This document shows, piece by piece, positions 22,279 through 35,700 of a stretch of DNA of 64,000 nucleotides. Position 1 is the first letter of the stretch; each line of letters opens with the position of its first letter. The stretch is from Rhynchonema sp. JSB1_4 (taxonomy: Eukaryota; Nematoda; Chromadorea; Monhysterida; Xyalidae), in NCBI GenBank assembly GCA_030248065.1, contig JASAMV010000618.1, positions 144,210 through 208,209 of the forward strand. The letters run 5' to 3'. A program made the position numbers and the translations under genes. The notes beneath the pieces are model-generated. The model did no database searches. It was not told the DNA's origin and saw nothing but the letters and a program-made list of their open reading frames with translations.

Positions 22279-22528
22279 TATAGTAAGTTTCCAATTTTGT
22301 TGAATCATGCATTTTTACAGACACAGGAAAACATCCGTTCGAAGTCGAGGTAGGCAACACGCAGTGAACAAGCCACGCAGCCTGTGTGACTGAAACATTC
22401 AAAAGCACACGAGCCAGCTGCGTGGCTTGTTGAGCGTGTGATTAGCTTGTTGCCTGCCTCGACTTCGAACGGGAGTTTCCCTGCGTTTGTAAAAATGCAT
22501 GCGGCAGCGAAATTAGGAAGTTACTATA
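22279..22528. mobile_element. MITE family 2, palindromic copy 2
   Basis: A 250 bp palindromic element with ends TATAGTAAG and TTACTATA and the same GTTCGAAGTCGAGG arms as the copies at 7036 and 33155. It sits between PIN1 and ALDH8A1, 119 bp past the ALDH8A1 stop codon, so it may overlap that gene's 3' untranslated region. Confidence 0.8.
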
Positions 22529-22646
22529 CCAGATAACGATTTCCTGAGAATAAGCTCATTTCCCGCTAAAAAGCACCAAGGCGAAACAAGAAATGTATAA
22601 GCAAAGCAGTAATTCTACCAAAACATGGACTATCGTATTGAATATA

Positions 22647-25600
22647 TTACCCCATTTTCACACAAATATTTTTCTTCTCCGAATAGAATTCAATGGATTC
22701 CTTGGCCGATTCTCTCCCGACGCCCGATGCCTTCATGCCGCCAAAGGGCATGTTCAATTCTCGCACCAGCCAACAATTGCACCACACCGTGCCTGCCTAA
22801 ACAGTCACGATGGATTCAGTAACCGGATCAGGGTCGCTCTAATGAAATAAAAGAGAATCGTGCCTGAATGGCCTGTGCCACTCGATGCACAGTGTTGATG
22901 TCAGTTGACCATATTGACGCGCTCAGACCGTAGTCGACTGAATTCACACGACGTATCACTTCAGATTCGGATTCAAACGGACACACGCACACCTGAAGAA
23001 TATAATGTGCAACATACAACAATCCACACTTGCGTATTTTTTCGAAAATCACATCCGTGACCACAAAACACGTGAACACAAAACAAAATATTTCTCGGCA
23101 GCAAATTCCGCCAGCTTATTACCGCTATTGCAAAAATTTCGGAAATCTTACACTTCGGAAATTCGCAATTTTAATTTTCCGGGAAAATATCTGTTCGTGG
23201 ACAAAAAAACGCAAGTACACAACAATCTACTTTTTCATTGCTTGTTTCAACCAGTAATCGCGTACCAGATCACCGTCAGTACGAATGTTTCGTGAAACGA
23301 ACTGTACAGCGAAAAGCCAAAAGCACAGCAAAATTGAATCCCATACAGTGCCGTGCTTTTTCTGATCATTGTTCGATTGAGTCGTGTGCCATAACTCTAA
23401 ACTCGCCATAAGGAAGAAATGGGTTGAAAATAGTTTCTGCTGAAAAATGAGTCCAAGGGGCAATTTGGGCCCAAATAGCTGGGGGGCGGCCTGAACAGCT
23501 GGCGTCCCCCTTCCCACGCCACTGCAACCGACAGAAAAAACTAACCACGGGTCCGAAAATCTCCTCGCACATCAAACGAGAGCTATCAGCGACACCAGTG
23601 AGAATTGTTGGTTGAACGAAGAAACCCTGCTGATCAATTCAAAATTATGATGGGACGGTGAATTTCAGCAACGTAACCAGACCCAGAACAAGAAAAACTT
23701 ACCTTATCCAACCCAGCAGGTTTCTTTATACCTCCACATTCAATTTTAACTCCATCTTCTCGTTTTGCAAGTTTGACATAAGACATTACTTTGTTGTAGT
23801 GCGGCTCCGACACCAGAGGACCTGGCAATCAACGTTTTGAAGTAATATGTTACTATCATTTCTATACCATATTTATGAAAAGGTGTAAAAAGTAAAAAAA
23901 AGGAAATTCTCACCGGTCGTTGTGCCGCTCACCAGCGGCGGGCCAATTTTCAATTTCTTCGTCTCAGCAATCAAATGCTTCACAAACTCATCAAAAATTT
24001 TTCCATGAACGTAAAGGCGAGATGTGCACAGGCAGATCTGACCGGAATTGGCGAAACACGATCTGAAAGTTACCAACATCCCACTTTGTGACAGATAATC
24101 GAAATCCTTCCAAGCGTAGTTCATTTTATATTCTGGTGGGAGCTTTGAAGTTCCATAGCCATTTGCTGTGCCCGCGCTGACGATGACCTGGTGCACCGAC
24201 TGTCTGGGAAAACAGGTGTTAACATACGGCAGAACTGCACGTCGTTTGCAGTCACACACGTGGCATTCGGATTCAAACGGACACACGCACACGTGAAATA
24301 AGCAAAAAATCAAAACACCAATGTCCACACCTGACAATGGTAGGCATTGCGGCCTTCCAATCCGAATCAGCAAACACAACGCACGCATTCTTGCCTCCCA
24401 TTTCGAGTGACAGTCGCTTGGTATTGGCAGCTGTGAGCTCCTGAATCTTTCGGCCCACCGCTGTGCTGCCTGCCATATGTGGATCTGTTTGCGTGTTGTT
24501 AGAGAATATATAGCTATACAATACAGTATGTGTTTATATACTGTATCTGGCGAATATATAAACTTCTGCAAGCAAATCTTCGCACACGAACCAGTAAACG
24601 AAATTAGCGGCACGTTCGGATGAGTGACCAAGGGTTGACCAGCGCTCGTGCCCGTTCCGAACACTATGTTCACCACGCCGGGAGGAATGCCTGAATAAAA
24701 TGGTGGAGTCGGAAAATGGAGACTATTTCAGAGGCGATCTTCATTTCACCTGCAAAGTGCTATACCTCAATGCAATAGTCGTGTATAATGCGTCCAACTC
24801 CGACTTCGACTACCACTTGGATTACGGTAGAACAACGGTAAAACAATTTCATATCACACGACAGCATTTTGTGACAGCGTTGCAGCATTAATTTCGACCA
24901 TTAAACATATTCATCGTGTGCAGGGGTGTTTGTGCTACGATTCGAGCGCAAAATGCGGGCCAAACAAAAATGTCTTTGCATGTAGTCGCACTCGCCGTGT
25001 TCCCTTGAAACTTCATACGAAAACCAAAAATTTATTACCCACCAGCTTCCTTCAGTGCGTGAGCCAACAGCCAAGCCGTCACGGACGTAAACTCGCTTGG
25101 TTTGGCAACAATCTGAAGCGGGTTTCGAACTCAGTGCTTCTGTCTTCTAACAATCTGCTACACCACTGCGCTACACACCGACCAACCGTGCAACCAGCTG
25201 CCAGCGCGGGTGCAATTTTGAAGCTCAACAAATATAGCGGTAGATTCCAGGGACTGATGAGACCAGCCACACCTGCTGGCTGCTTGACAACGTAGTTGAG
25301 TGCCGTGCACGGCTCGTGCTGGAGAATGGATCTGGAAAATTGGATGACTTTAGATCGTACATCTTGAAACTGAAAGAAAAGAGAAAAGCTCACTCATTCA
25401 AGTTATGCAGAATCGCTGTGGCAAAGAATCGAAAGTTGTGCACGCAACGTGGAATGTCGACTGTGCGCGACATGGACAACTGCAAAACCAGAAGAAATGG
25501 ATATAAATAATTACATTAAATAATTCCAAATAATTACAAAACCATACGGCAGAACTTTATAACACGTAGTGAAGCCAGAACAAAAGGCCATTTTTTCACA

Positions 25601-26381
25601 CCGGTTTTCCTTGATCCCTCGACTCGGCAATGGCGAACTGCTCCAAGTTGGCTTCTATTACATCCGCCACTTCAAACATCATCCGGCTGCGTTGCTGTGG
25701 TGACGTTGTGCGCCAACTGCAGCAAAATAATGTTCATGGCAAGACTCTCGAAAACGAAATAAACAGCACACCTATGACGACAAAATGGAGTTTTTTATTC
25801 ATTGTTTACAGGTAGAAATGCTTCACGAAGAACAGAAGTCGGCAGATACGTATTTTAGATCGAACAATTGCCTCCGTTCCACCATTTCGATATTCACATA
25901 ACATCTTGAAACGATTGCTAACTGTTCAAACGCCTTAGCGGCCGCGTGCACAGCTAAATCGACATCAGTCGCATCTGAATCAGGCACACAAGCCCATTGA
26001 CGTTCGGTTGACGGGTCGATCGATGCCAGCCAGCTGTGAGAATGAAAAGACCAGGTGAACTAATGGGAAATGAAGGCAGGACTCAAGCACGGTGATCGGC
26101 TAGGTGTTGTTTCCCGATTTCGCTATTTCTACTAAGGGTAATAACGAAGCCGGCCATAGTAGTGTACGAGAAAATCTCGAAATATGGTTCTAAGACACCG
26201 CGTCAGCAATGCAGGACCGGTTTGGGTCAATGACAGAAACGACAAATTTGTCAACCGCGCCCACCCCTCACCTGTGACCATTTGCATCCGCAAATTCGCC
26301 GTCGATGAAATTCTGAATGTACAACAGATCAGCTGAACCGCCATCTCGCGTGGCTTTGTTGAGCGCATCTGTCAACGACAT
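22647..26381 (-). CDS. ALDH8A1: ALDH8A1, 2-aminomuconic semialdehyde dehydrogenase
   Basis: Thirteen exons on the minus strand encode 501 residues (human ALDH8A1 is 487): 26381-26272, 26033-25923, 25716-25602, 25479-25394, 25331-25187, 25112-25043, 24690-24592, 24469-24331, 24062-23914, 23821-23703, 23629-23546, 22992-22864, 22796-22647. The NAD-dependent enzyme oxidises 2-aminomuconic semialdehyde in the kynurenine branch of tryptophan breakdown (established). Visible landmarks are the active-site asparagine in [11 protein letters not shown], the cofactor lysine in AKPSE, FTGSTAVG, the general-base glutamate in LEMGGKN, the nucleophilic cysteine in GQICLCTSR and EEIFGPV. The C-terminal [14 protein letters not shown] is also present. 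Reading phase closes across all junctions. Intron 12 starts with GC (CAG/GCACGA) instead of GT, and intron 5 is tRNA-like. A CTGCAG acceptor-like site lies 4 bp before the ATG, so the 5' end may be cis- or trans-spliced. Confidence 0.96.
24265..24292 (-). repeat. 28-bp copy of the start of ALDH8A1 exon 12, in intron 8
   Basis: Bases 24265-24292 are identical to 22965-22992, the first 28 bases of exon 12. The match stops at the exon boundary, where the intronic base before the exon (C at 22993, giving the AG acceptor on the minus strand) is G here, so the splice site is lost. It looks like a relic of an exon duplication. Confidence 0.75.
25113..25186 (-). other. tRNA-like sequence forming ALDH8A1 intron 5
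   Basis: Read on the minus strand, the 74 bp intron contains TAGCGCAGTGGTGTAGCA, close to a tRNA A box (TRGCNNAGYNGG). GAGTTCGAAACCC, close to a B box (GGTTCGANTCC), follows about 29 nt later. The spacing is right for a tRNA, but the acceptor stem ends do not pair and the T stem is poor, so it is not a functional tRNA gene. It may be a tRNA-derived insertion that became an intron. Confidence 0.45.
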
Positions 26382-26721
26382 ACCACTGCAGCTGGAAACA
26401 AAGTGATGAAGGTCGCAGACAACATGAGAAGTGAGAACTGACAACTGAGGTAAACAACACCAACAAAATAGAGCCAACACCAGCAACGAGTTGGGTCGAA
26501 TTTAACGACAATTACCAATAGCGCAACACAAATTGATTGGACCATTTTATGCACATATGCAGCACCGTTTTTCTAAGGCACCAACACAGATCACATCAAA
26601 CTAAAGTACCTACCGGCTATCGTCTGACTATGAATCTGAAGAAATATAGAACCATTCAAAAGAGAAATTCAAAAGTTGAACAAACGTAGGATTGTGAGCA
26701 GCATATACAAAGAGTCGAATC

Positions 26722-29700
26722 TCATATAATGCCATCTTCTTTCAGCGGCTCATTTCTTACGATTCGATTGAAGCCAAACTTGCGCAAATTGATGGTCAGA
26801 TAATTGCCATAGTAGGCTTGTTCCATGTAGCCGCGACCTTGAAACGGGCTCAGATTTATCATAAAACAACCATTAAAGTCAAAAATATCCAAAGTTAAAA
26901 AAACGAAGCAGGCCAACCAGCTGCAAGTGCATGCTGCAATCCGTGTCCCGAGAAGCCACAAACATGCCAGAAATTCTCCCAAGCGGGATACGTACCGATG
27001 ATAGCATTCTGATCGAATGTGTTGTAATCATAGTAACCAGCCCACGCGCTTTTCACCTGGAACACTATAATTTATGACCGCAAGAAAATATTTTTTTCCC
27101 AATTTAACCGACCTTCAAATTCTCGAACGCAGGTATGCGTGCAGCCAGTACCGGCCAGACCTTCTCTTGGAACCAGTCGTAATCGACTTCCAGGTTGCTG
27201 TGATCAATTTCTGCGTCTTCTTCCTGAAATTGACAAAAAAAATCGACGAAAAGAAATGATCTTGGGTATGGCGATTTTTTTGGCAACTCCAGAGCGGCTG
27301 ATCGAACAACAAACAGACGCACGGCGAACAAACGACAAATAACATTGCTCTTGCCGAGAAGTTGGCCAATCACAAAGACGCCAAAGACACAATAAAGTAA
27401 TTTCCAATACAATAAAGTAATTAGTAAGAGTGCGTCTACCACAGCTCGGCAAACACCAACAAAACACTCGATAGACAAGCGACGATCGGACAAGGGCTTG
27501 ACAGGGATGAATTCATCAGAAATATCCAATAAACACGACCGACCTCAGTTGGCGAGCGTCCACAAATGTAGACGTGCCCGATGTCCATGCGTCTGCACCA
27601 GACACCAGTCGGGTCGATCAGCATCGGCATACGAAGACCGGGACCGTCCGGACAGTGGACGGCGAAGATGTAGCGTTTGCTAGAATGGTACGATTACGTA
27701 TATTGAAGTTGTTATTGTAGATCGTCAATGAGTATTTGAGGACCAGGATCATGAGTATGCGCACGAGTCGAATTAAGTATCGAGTATCGCCCCTTCCCCT
27801 TGCCCACTGAAAAGTTGACTGAAGACTCTGAAAAGGGGGAGGTAGTACATATAAGCCTAATCTTATTTTTCTGGCTATTATTGGAGATCGAACCAGTTCA
27901 TACATAACAAATAAGTAGTGACCCCCAACTGGTTTGATCATCAGCCACAATTCTACTGTAACTAATAAAGAGATCAACGGGTCGATATTTTAGGTTTCTT
28001 GCAAGCAGTATCAATTCCAGTCAAACTTGATGTTCAGAGACCATCCAGAAAATGCTTCTTGTAGTACATCTGTAACATGAGGCGCTTGGAAAAGCTTCAA
28101 TTTCGAATGTCGAAATGTAGAAGTTCAAAACTAAATCTAAGCTACGAAAAGATAATACCAACAAACACACCCCACGGGACAAAAACATTTTGATTCAGTT
28201 GTCAAAAGCGGGCAAGCAAAAGGTCAATAAAAATGGACAAATTCAATGCCCAGTCATTGGGAGGTTATAATTACAAAGCAAGCACGCAAACCCATGCACA
28301 ACTCTGTCCTCAATGAATTCGAACTTGACATTCGGGCACAACATAACTGTTCTTTGTCGAGAATTTGAGTACCATAAAAAACCACAATCGCCAGGAAATA
28401 TACCGGTCCCAAAAACATCACAAGAAAAACCACAATACAAAAAAACGGGAAACGTCTGATTTCGTTGTGAACAGCAACAGCAATGTGAAGCAATAACACA
28501 ATCCAAAGCCAACGCAACCAATCAACCAACCGTTTCTCGATGGGCACAGGTATGCTCATCAGTCCCCGTCCCATGCCACAACCAGCCAGCTTTGCCACCT
28601 CCCCCGCCCACGGCCCAGCTGCGTTCACAACTTGGTAGCAACGAATTGGTCGGGGGGAAGAGTCAGTGTGCTCGGGACTGATCTGTAAGATGAGGAAATG
28701 GAATAAATATTGAGAATTCTGGATTGGATATGTAATGCACTTTATTTTGCACAATACAGCATATAATAAAAAACAATTCTTTCTGAGTCTTTGTCTTGAT
28801 GATAAATGATACCAACGAACAATTATCTCGTTCTGGTTGGTACGATCTGGTCATTCTTGCGTGACACAACATATCAATATATATTTTCAACGTTTCAGGC
28901 ATAGTGGTTGAAAATTACGGCACATGTGCTGCTGGCTGGACGCAGAAAACTGCCTTCAGTTTGAACTGCACCGAAACAAAACTAAAACAGCACTCAGCAG
29001 CACTCACCCACACAGCCCTGATCGTCCTGTTCATTTCACTCGACCCACTGCCACTCGGGCCTTTCGGATCGACCACCGGCTTATCGGGTCGGTATTCGCG
29101 AATTGGGTCGTACGTCATGAAACCCTCGACTTTTGCCTGCAAGAAGTTACGAATGTGAAAATGAGGAATATGCGGGTGTGCTTTGTGGGCACGTGGAAAT
29201 GCGTATTGCTAGCTGAAAAAGATATCTGACAGGGGCACGCCAAGTAGTGATTGGCAGGAATCAAGAAACGGGGCTTATGGGTGAACACCCCTTAGATATG
29301 TGTCTATTATCGTTTCCTTGCGTTCCCTAAGTAGCATAAGAATAGCATAACCTGGGACCTACCGGAGAATGCGAAATAAGTCTTCTGGGATTTATTTAGG
29401 ATTCACTGTACAACCGCACACACACACAGTTGAATCACGATAATGATAATCACACTGTTTAAAAACTATTCCTGTGTTTGCACGTCACGAAATGGATTCC
29501 AAAACTTACAAATAGGCCCGTAAAGTGGGTTCATTCGGTGGGGGACTTGTTTGGCAGTCTCCGGTTCGTACAATCAAGTAAATAAATGGATTGTTACGAC
29601 AACGCGTGTGTGAAATTTCTGCACGTTTATAAAATGTGACTTTGCTGGACTAAGAAGAAACGTTACTGACTTGATGAGACAATAGTAAATTCGAAAACAG

Positions 29701-32700
29701 CAGGTATTAAAGTATTTGCAGAGTAACTGAAATGAACTGATTTGTTGTGGACACATAACAGCATAGAAATTAGACGAAATGGAGACTACTGTTTGCTGTG
29801 CTCATGTGAACATTTGCTTTGGTAAATGCAGTCCACAGGGTTATGGCATCCTTTCTAAGTTTTTGGCGATACCCATGCTACTGCTGGGCCCAATTCTGTG
29901 GACAGCCACTGTGCGTGTGTTTGTATGGTTGTGGGCATGCGTGAGTTTGTACCGTCGTACAGCCAACCATTCATAACATAACCCAGCGTGCTCGCAACTG
30001 CACAACACAGCATGATTCAGGAAATGAAAGCTCAGCATCGGTCACCACACTCAATTGTTCCATCTGAATTACGCAACAGAAGAAAAGAACGAAAGTCCGA
30101 TGATTTCACTGACTTGCTTCTCATTTTACGGCAGTCATATTTTCATGAACAAACAAAGGTAACCTTGGCCTAAATACCAGGACTTGTAAAATAGAACAGT
30201 GGTTGGTGCGAGTAAATTGGTGAAGCGACATAAACAAGAAAGTCAGATTAGTAAAAGCCATTTGGCTGCAGAATATGCACATCACATACACATTTTTTGG
30301 GCTCTGCTGGCCAGGCTTTAAAAATTGGACAAGCCAACGTGGGTCATAAAACAACCCATCCTGAGGGGATTCACGATTCGCCCAGAGATCCCGTTTCTTG
30401 GTTTTTCCAATCACTATTTGGCGCGCGCCTGTCAAACAGTTATTTTCTAGCAGCAACACACGCTGAAAGAAGGAGCGCACTCTCTGCCACATAGCGGACT
30501 TCACTTTTTATGGATTTATATAAACGGGGTGACAATCGATTTTCAATCATTCCATCCTTTTTCCACTGACGGACAACACCAATCCAATCCAACTTGATTC
30601 CCAATCCCTTCACTGCCAGTCATCATGTCCAACCCAGCAGCCAGCGGTGGTCGAATCTTGCCACGAATGAATGAACTGTCGCTCAATCCGAACAACTTTC
30701 TCATGTTCCACGGACCGTTCAATCAGAAACACGTACGTTCACGCAACACACACTACGGGCAAGTTTTCTTTTCCCGTTTTCTGGGCAAGCTTTCGAAAAC
30801 ACCAACTGAAATTAGTTGACCGAGTTTGCAAGAAACCAAGAACGGCGCAAACTTGCTGATCGATCAGATCTGTATTTTGGCCACGTGATTTTTAGATTAA
30901 AACCAATGCAGCTGACCAATCCAACCTCTGCGCTTATCGAAACTTGAAATCAGTGATTAACGTCAACAATCCATCGAAACACCCTTTTCATAAAAGTCAA
31001 CAGCTCCAATAATGTAAAGTGATATCGACCAATATTTATTGGATATAAAATTATTCTGTAAGCTGTGCGCGAGTGTGACAACAGGCAGTGGTCCGGTTGA
31101 ACTTGTTTCAATCTGAAAATGAACAATGGAATATAGACTCCAAAACAATGCAGGAGATTGCCGTGCAGCTGACGAACAATCTGGGTCGCAAGGTCGGCTG
31201 GGCGCTCAAGTCAACATCGATGCATCGACTGAGCGTCAAACCGCCGTGTGGCGTGCTCGAACCCAGCGAAACGCACACGGTCACCATCGGATGTGAACCG
31301 TTCGACTTCAGTTAGTAAAAACAGTAAACCTCGAAATATTCGCAATTAGCAAAATCACGTGACCGAGACCAGATCAATCACCAAATTCACGAAAATCCAA
31401 ATTCCAGACACGGAGGATGTGAACAACGATCGTGTGACGTTCGAGTGGACGCCGGTGCCCGACAGCGATCAAAACGAGACGCATTTCAAACGCGAATGGT
31501 TCCAGGTACACAAAAATTGGTGGTGATGATTTTCTCTTCCAATTTATTTCATATGTCACTTTCAATCCAGGGCGAATGCACGCTTCGTCGCAAGAACCTG
31601 CCGATCGACTACGCACGAACGTAAGACAACCAGAAGACAGAACCAAAGATCAAACATATTCCGACAAAAAAACCTATGCAGTGATCAACAAAGAACCATT
31701 ATTATCAGCAGGCAACTATTATTTCATCAAACAAACACCCGGCCAAGTTATGCTACAAGGCTGAATTGATATGACAAGACTAAGGGACCCATTGTGCCAT
31801 TCAAGTAAACGTGATTTTGATAAGATTGAAACGAACACTGCAGCAACTGGTAACCATTGAGGGGATTATAATTTTTAGCTGCAGCACACCAAGACTGACG
31901 ATTGAAAATTTACTTGAATTGAATCTTGAATGATGTCTGACGTGCACCGATCAGAAATAAAATAATGTTTTGGGGTTCAAGCCGTCTATCCATCTATGTG
32001 CCGATGTCTATTTCCTATTCTGTCACATGTTTGCCACTCACGAAACTAGAAAAATTGAAAAAAACAGGCCCCTAACCTTGACATAGTTCACACCAAGCGT
32101 CAGATTTTTCTCGCGAATGGCTGATAATAATTGCCACGGGTCGATCGCGCCTCAAAGAATCCAAAGTATATTTATTATCGCTTTATTATTTCTCAAAACA
32201 AATAACAAACCTTCATTTTCGAGTCCATGTGATCCGAGAAGAACATCGTCGAATCGCATAAATGGGAATCGTTCTTGCAATTGCTCACGATTGTACAACG
32301 CGACTTTCGCACCTTGCTGACTAAAATGTGCAAAAATGCTGTGAAAATCGTGACGCTTCGACTTCCTGATGTTCCTGATGACATCCACCATACCGGATCC
32401 AGCTTTTGTGCAAGGAGGGGACTAAATCCAAGGTCATTTTTATTCAGTGCTTGTCCCATTTTCGAAAAGTCATTTTTAGTTGGTGCGTGTTTGAAAATTG
32501 ACGTTTTTAATTCAACACAATAATGACCATGCGCAATTGCCAGATTTGAATGGAAACGGGTGTTTCTGATGCGCGAGGCCACCGTGCCTGCATCCGGCAG
32601 AGCTTGGCATCATCAGCAGCGGCAATTTATTTTACATTACACACGTTTGCATTTTCCAATTTTTGTCCATTAATTTAGCGCCCTCGGCTGTTCGAGCCAA

Positions 32701-35700
32701 GAAGAGGTAGCCCATTGGATCGAGGTTCACGTCCGGCGGGATATTATCTAAAACGAAGCGAAAGTACGTTTTGTTAAAAAAACGGGAGAAAAACAGCAAT
32801 GACTGACCCAATATCCTGAGATGTTCGCCTGCGTTTCGCATAAATTCCGCTCCAAACATAGACATTTCCACATTTTCCGGAATGCTAAATTGCTGACGAA
32901 TACCGCCGGCCGACAGGACGGTAGCGCTTTTGGTGAACTGAAAAACTTAAACATTTCATTTCAGCAGAATTGCAAGAAACCTTAAAAATTACCGTTTCAT
33001 CGCTTTCGATGACGACAATCCTTTGATCTTCATCTCTGACGCGCTGCGCTAGCCTTAAAAAATATTTTTCGAAAATCAAAATCAATTTTATTCGCAAACT
33101 ATTTTATACCATGATGGGATGGGATCAGTGCCCACGCGGGGCGTCAACCTACTGTATAGTAAATTTCTAATTTCATTGCCTCACGCATTCTTACAGACGC
33201 AGGGAAACTCCCGTTCGAAGTCGAGGCAGGCAACAAGCTCAACACACACAGTCAACAAGCCACGCAGCTGACACACACAGCTTGTGTGGCTGAAACATTC
33301 GAAACGCACACGAGTCAGCTGCGTGGCTTGTTGACTGTGTGTTGAGCTTGTTGCCTGCTTCGACTTCGAACGGGAGTTTCACTGCGCCTGTAAGAATGCG
33401 TGTGAGGCAACGAAATTAGAAACTTACTATACCACCAAAAATGTGGGGCGGCATTCGGCAACCTACCTACTGTACCGGCTGAGCTAGTGGGGGAACAAAA
33501 TTTTTTAGGTCTTCAGTAGATCTATAAAATATATTGATGAAAATGTACTCTAAAACGCTAATTTCGCGCGTAGCACGCGATTTTTCGCCTATTTGAGGTG
33601 AAAAATACCGACTTTATACCATTTTGAGCCAAAAATCGCACCTTACTGTACCAGCGGCGACATACCTACTGTACCAGAATGGAGTGTCAACCTACCTACC
33701 TACTGTACCTAGGGGGGACCCCCCCCCCCGGCACTGCTGCACCAATGGATGGGATCAAGATATGTAATATAAAATTCGACAACGAAGCAATACCATACAA
33801 ACCACCAAGCAATCGACGATCCAACAATTCCGCCACCAATAATCACGTGCTCGGCTTGATAAGGCAGCAGTTCCTATGTGAAAGTAAACCGAAGCGCATG
33901 AGAATAGAAACCACGACACAACGGTGTAAACATAATGCCCACCGTGAAAAAAACCGTTTTTTTCTCGTAAAAAACGAAAAAAACGTTTTTTTCCGGAGCC
34001 AAAGAAATTTCCAAACTAAATTACGAGAAAAATTACCGGTAATTTATTTTTCGCAGAAAAATGTAATTTTTTGGTCTGAAATGGTAAAAAAATTTCTTGA
34101 GGGTCCGCTCGAAGCAGTGTAGTTCCTGGGGGAGGGGGTACTCCCTCGGGTGCTATCTCCCCCTCAAGTGGTACACTATCCCCCTATCTCCCCTCCGGAA
34201 AAAATGACCCCAAAATCTTCAAAAAGTGGTTTAAAAGTGCCTAAAACAAGCGATTTTTGACATTTTTAGGCAAAAAAAGATCAATTTTGGTACTGGGGGA
34301 GGGGGTACTCCCTCGGGTACGCTATCTCCCCCTCAAGTGGTACACTATCCCCCTATCTCCCCTCCGGAAAAAATGACCCCAAAATCTTCAAAAAGTGGTT
34401 TAAAAGTGCCTAAAACAAGCGATTTTTGACATTTTTAGGCAAAAAAAGATCAATTTTGGTACTTCTCGGGGTCAAAAAGTTATTTCTTAGGGGTGCTTGT
34501 TCCGAAAGTGAAAAATTTCCCATACCCCATATACCCCCGGCCGATTTCCCTGGACAATACCAAACCGATACCACTTGGGTTCCCGGTACTGGTTCTGGTA
34601 TTGGGTTGGTATTGGGTATTGAGTATTGGTTTTAGTACTGGTTTGGTATTGGGTATATTTGCGGGCCGGAAAAAAACCTTTTTTTCGAAAAAAAACCGGA
34701 AAAAAACGTATTTTTCCCGGAAATTTTTCCGTGGCAACTTTTGAATTTTTTCCAAAAATTTCCGAGATATTTTCCAAGGTTGCGAGAGGATGTTGTCAAA
34801 ACCCATGTAAATCGGTACTAAACAGTTCAAAATGAGCACTTTTTAATCTCCAAGTGCATTTTTAGCCTGTTTCAGGCCATTTCCCGACGAAATTTTCTCC
34901 AAGATAGGCGTTTTTGAACCATGGTATCCTTAAGTACCGGAAAAATATTTGGAAAAAAACGGTTTTTTTTCGGAAAAATACGTAAGTATAGTATTGGGTA
35001 TTGGGTCAGGTTCAGGTATTAGGTTTGGTATTGGTTTGGTATTGGGTTTGGTGCCTGGCAGTGGTGTTGTTGGGGGGGGGGGTGGAGGGGGGTTATCCCC
35101 CCCAGTATCCGGTATCTTGATTTTTTCACCCAGGGGTATCCGGTATCCTGACTTTTTGTCCAGGGGTATCCTACCCAAAAAAATTTCCGAAAACCGTAAA
35201 AATCGCCCATTTTTCCCTCTAAAATGCTCAAAATCGCTTGCTGGCGCAAGCATAACCCCAAAAATGACCGTTTTTTGCGCTTCCAACACCAATTTTGCTC
35301 AATTTTCCTCTAAAAAATTGACTTTTTTTAACAACCCCCTGGGTGTTCGAGATTTTTTATTTTGGGTGCAACCACCAACCTGGTATCCGAGATTTTTCAT
35401 TTTGGGTATCCGGTATCCGAAAATTTTGGATTTTGGGTATCCGGTTCCGGTATCCTGACTTTTTGATTTCCCAACGACACCATTGGTGCCTGGTATTATG
35501 TCTAGTATTGGTTTGGTATCGGGTTTTTGCGTTTGGCTTCAGGTATTGGTTTTGGCCCAACTATCTGGAGTGAAAAATACCGATTTTATACCATTTTGAG
35601 CCAAAAATAGCAACTTACTGTACCAGCCGCCGGGCGGCGACCTACCTACTGTACCAGGATGGAGCGTCAACCTACCTACCTACTGTACCTAGGGGGGACC

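Noticed and set aside
26268..26486. Upstream extension of ALDH8A1 with a hydrophobic leader
   Set aside because: The frame runs through an acceptor-like TTCCAGCTGCAG just before the ATG at 26381. The family is cytosolic and normally starts at this point, so the extension is probably intron or outron.
26845..26920. Frameshift or pseudogenisation in the last part of FOXRED1
   Set aside because: An apparent frame break after [14 protein letters not shown] is explained by an intron (26838-26917) whose removal restores the conserved C-terminus in phase.
34480..35575. Several overlapping proteins of 67-169 residues
   Set aside because: They are translations of GGTATT-rich repeat and G/C runs inside a FOXRED1 intron, open on both strands because of the repeat.
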